A DNA stretch of 14,733 nt, from contig CAKRHL010000038.1 of assembly GCA_934338765.1 (NCBI GenBank), forward strand, positions 1-14,733. The letters run 5' to 3'. The position numbers and the translations under genes are program-made. Within the stretch, counting starts at the first letter, position 1, and each line of letters begins with the position of its first letter. The stretch comes from an uncultured Lachnospiraceae bacterium (GTDB lineage: Bacteria; Bacillota; Clostridia; Lachnospirales; Lachnospiraceae). Positions 14,378 to 14,733 of the stretch are shown here, in pieces. The notes beneath the pieces were generated by a model that saw nothing but the letters and a program-made list of their open reading frames with translations, was not told the origin of the DNA and did not search any database.

Positions 14378-14733
14378 ATGACTACACAGGAATTTATTGA
14401 TGCTATCAAGGGCATGACAGTGTTAGAGCTGAACGATTTAGTTAAGGCATGTGAGGAAGAGTTTGGTGTATCTGCAGCAGCAGGCGTTGTTGTAGCAGCA
14501 GCAGGCGGAGATGCAGCAGGCGCAGCAGAGAAGGACGAGTTCGATGTTGAGCTTACAGAAGTTGGTGCAAACAAGGTTAAGGTTATCAAGGTTGTTCGTG
14601 AGGTAACTGGTCTTGGACTTAAGGAAGCTAAGGAAGTTGTAGATGGCGCTCCTAAGGTTCTTAAAGAGGGTGCTTCTAAGGACGAGGCTAACGAGATCAA
14701 AGAGAAGCTCGAGGCTGAGGGTGCTAAGGTTAC
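14378..14733 (+). CDS. rplL: 50S ribosomal protein L7/L12; 3' partial
   Basis: 118 full codons are visible and the gene runs off the window; the family is about 120-125 residues, so only a few are missing. The N-terminal dimerisation domain (1-33) has [18 protein letters not shown], the Ala/Gly hinge spans about 33-51, and the C-terminal factor-binding domain begins near 53 with the signature [20 protein letters not shown] (66-85), where elongation factors contact the stalk. GGAGG at 14365-14369 is eight bases before ATG. No terminator lies between rplJ and rplL; the gap is A-rich. Confidence 0.97.
   Translation, partial: MTTQEFIDAIKGMTVLELNDLVKACEEEFGVSAAAGVVVAAAGGDAAGAAEKDEFDVELTEVGANKVKVIKVVREVTGLGLKEAKEVVDGAPKVLKEGASKDEANEIKEKLEAEGAKV

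Overview
The window looks like a chromosomal segment of an anaerobic, gut-type Firmicute, most likely a Lachnospiraceae-like clostridium. This is inferred from purine-rich AAGGAG-type ribosome binding sites, a secreted Pro/Thr-linked carbohydrate-binding protein, a class III (strictly anaerobic) ribonucleotide reductase and an L10-leader-controlled rplJ-rplL pair. No CRISPR array, tRNA, rRNA, insertion sequence or prophage was seen. Most genes are on the + strand; only the signal peptidase gene is on the - strand.

Layout. 1-966: C-terminal end of a secreted polysaccharide-binding or -degrading protein (linker, Trp-rich module, linker, CBM2-like module), closed by a terminator. 1126-1486: wreck of a membrane HD-GYP protein. 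1535-2431: visibly AT-rich, probably acquired endonuclease/exonuclease/phosphatase-fold protein. 2598-5396: a YedJ/YpgQ-type HD hydrolase joined in frame to a complete anaerobic ribonucleoside-triphosphate reductase (NrdD), with a strong internal ribosome binding site and GTG start exactly at the junction. 5520-5861: small GIY-YIG domain protein. 5992-6456: low-molecular-weight protein tyrosine phosphatase behind its own promoter and a 5' leader hairpin. 6551-11607: galK, a triple-PAS protein with degenerate GGDEF and EAL domains, and serS, closely spaced and probably co-transcribed. A large bidirectional terminator (11673-11730) separates serS from convergent lepB (signal peptidase I). Divergent from lepB is a membrane-anchored C39-like cysteine peptidase (12644-13441). 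The last part is the rplJ-rplL operon with three evenly spaced 10-bp repeats, a near-consensus sigma-A-type promoter, an L10 leader, two terminator-like hairpins, rplJ and a truncated rplL.

The genes do not form one pathway. The best candidate for something new is the HD-NrdD junction. A hydrolase family reported to cleave nucleoside triphosphates is physically joined to the enzyme that makes dNTPs, yet removing a single G at the junction would turn the ORF into two ordinary overlapping-operon genes. Second are the three GAAATATTAG repeats spaced 25-26 bp apart just upstream of the rplJ promoter. Third is a PAS-GGDEF-EAL protein in which both catalytic signatures have decayed while the fold is kept.
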